From Scytonema hofmannii PCC 7110 (GTDB lineage Bacteria; Cyanobacteriota; Cyanobacteriia; Cyanobacteriales; Nostocaceae): a DNA stretch of 64,000 nt. This document shows positions 62,988 through 64,000 of the stretch, piece by piece; the stretch's first letter is position 1, and each line of letters begins with the position of its first letter. Location of the stretch: contig NZ_KQ976354.1 in NCBI RefSeq assembly GCF_000346485.2, positions 7,364,283-7,428,282 on the forward strand, read 5' to 3'. Below the pieces are notes generated by a model. It searched no databases. It worked only from the letters and a program-made list of their open reading frames with translations, and had not been told where the DNA came from. Made by a program: the position numbers and the translations under genes.

Positions 62988-63480
62988 ACCGTTTTCCCAA
63001 TTTATTAGCACTCTCGACTCCTGAGTGCTAATTTACCGAAAGATCGCATGATATGGCAACATTGTCTGTTGTACGGGTTTCCGAACTTTGCTTTTTCAGG
63101 TTTGTTTAAGTACTAATACTCAATTATTGATAACTTTCAGGTTTTTTTCGGTAGAGAGCGAATATTGGTATATAGGCAAATTGGTTTGCAAAGCTGGAAA
63201 ATTGATATAGAACAGTAATCAGGAGCCACGAATTGAGTAACAATACAGTGATTGAATCCAGCGATCGAACACCACAAACCAATAAGCCACCACCAGCGAC
63301 AAAAACCACTAGGTAATTCTGTAGAAACATTAAGACTGTCAAAAATCACAGCGATACATTTTAAGATTGGCGATCGGACAGTTACTGAATGCCGCTATAG
63401 ACCAAAAACCAAGCTTCTTGCAAGTTTTTTGGTTTAGACTGATAATAGAGGATTACTCGGATAAGCTGTGGTATAACACA
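62988..63480. other. groES leader and upstream region
   Basis: Includes the CIRCE operator and, presumably, the sigma-70 type promoter of groESL upstream of it. From 63120 to 63480 no gene or repeat was recognised; short open frames there have no protein-like composition. Confidence 0.45.
63005..63031. promoter_or_regulatory. CIRCE operator (HrcA site)
   Basis: TTAGCACTC-N9-GAGTGCTAA, an exact match to the CIRCE consensus, 17 bp before the groES start codon. HrcA repressor binds here and lets the operon rise on heat shock. Confidence 0.97.
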
Positions 63481-63840
63481 GCGAAACCTGACGTAATTAT
63501 GCGGAGGAGTACGTGAACTGGAGTAGTCCAGAGTAAAACGAAGTCATTCGTCTTACTGACTCCGCCATGACTCAACTTTGAATCAGTTTCAAAGTTACCC
63601 GTCAGGGTTTCAGTCCGCTTAGGAGTGATGACTTAATGAGATTAGCCAGTCTCAAGCGTCGGAGAAGGAACATGGCTACGTCACGATAGCGCAACACCGT
63701 AATCCACTAACAAGCTCTTAAGCCGTGTCGAGGCAAACAATACCCCGCAAGGGAGCGCTCAAATCGAGCAAATGTGTAGTTTGGGGTGGCGGTTAAGTCC
63801 GATTAACCCCAAATTACTCCAAATTACTCCAAATAATTCC
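63470..63840 (+). ncRNA. Candidate structured RNA, class unknown
   Basis: No credible protein. Many nested inverted repeats are seen: CTGGA/TCCAG, AACTTTGA/TCAAAGTT, CCC/GGG, GAGA/TCTC, GGTTAA/TTAACC and TTGGGGT/ACCCCAA. The GC content is higher than the flanks and a run of ATTACTCCAA repeats follows. It could be part of a group II intron or another large RNA, but no domain V or GUGYG start was recognised. Strand is assumed. Confidence 0.35.
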
Positions 63841-64000
63841 GAAATAATGAAACTTGGTAGCATGACTATACAAGAAAGCAAAATAAAGTAAAAAAATATG
63901 CTTTTTTGACCTATCCTTTGCCTGATACTTCTCTAATAGTTCTGGTGAACTTATCGTAAGAGCTTAATATCCTCAAGGGTATGACAAAGTAGTACATAAG
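63841..64000. other. AT-rich right end of the window
   Basis: No gene seen in 160 bp; possibly the leader of a gene outside the window. Confidence 0.3.

Noticed and set aside
63470-63840. RNase P RNA, tmRNA or rRNA
   Set aside because: None of the conserved core segments of these RNAs was recognised.

Overview
The window comes from a filamentous, probably heterocyst-forming cyanobacterium of the Nostocales type. The grounds are many HIP1-like GCGATCGC octamers, many heptanucleotide tandem arrays, a Mo-dependent nitrogenase C-terminal-domain protein, several multi-domain His kinases, caspase-like and AAA/CHAT proteins, and overall moderate AT-richness. No rRNA, tRNA or CRISPR array was recognised. 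No species is named because nothing here identifies one.

Layout. 3-1901: a glycosyl-hydrolase-like gene that runs off the left edge. 2216-7562: a signalling block of a CBS/PAS/LOV-like His kinase, a REC-EAL phosphodiesterase and a REC-His kinase. 7769-9197: a NACHT-type NTPase gene that lost its ATPase core. 9305-14361: sugar dehydrogenase-like, HEAT, GNAT, small membrane proteins and an AmpG-like transporter. 14504-26197: a DNA phosphorothioation (dnd) island. It holds dndE, dndD and dndC, a divergent dndB, a frameshifted second DndB-like gene, dnd-associated protein 4 and a PD-(D/E)XK-like gene. Between dndE and dndD lies an IscB/omega-RNA (HEARO) element sitting inside a ParE-type toxin gene. 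26397-38293: housekeeping (hydrolase, tig-clpP-clpX, asd-dapA-rnj, an anion permease) and a nitrogenase-associated protein. 38355-44508: a pseudo-caspase, rpmF, a molybdopterin oxidoreductase, an aldehyde dehydrogenase and a REC-His kinase. 44600-47023: decayed and intact toxin-antitoxin genes and an Rpn-like nuclease. 47368-52302: a tightly overlapping three-gene operon (trypsin-co-occurring protein, trypsin-AAA, AAA-membrane protein). 52747-59225: ureABC and ureD, separated by an opposite-strand island encoding a ribbon-helix-helix-like protein, a CHAT protease with a Death-like EAD, and an EAD-TM-TPR protein. 59236-60604: an orphan polymorphic-toxin tail, an immunity-like gene and a DUF6888/DUF6887-like pair. 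60964-63031: groESL under a CIRCE operator. The right end carries a structured, apparently non-coding stretch.

Common threads. (1) Conflict and defence genes sit in interrupted housekeeping loci (dnd, ure), and several are broken: NACHT, ParE, PIN, an antitoxin and the second DndB. (2) Two modules look like protease-based death or defence systems: CHAT-EAD with EAD-TM-TPR, and Trypco1 with trypsin-AAA and AAA-TM. (3) Small repeats are shaping genes. Heptamer arrays are translated in frame inside at least four proteins. A MITE-like family with ATACCAnTTTG ends supplies start or stop codons. A 33-bp palindrome truncates a PIN toxin.

All functions are read from sequence motifs and recalled family knowledge. 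No search was run.
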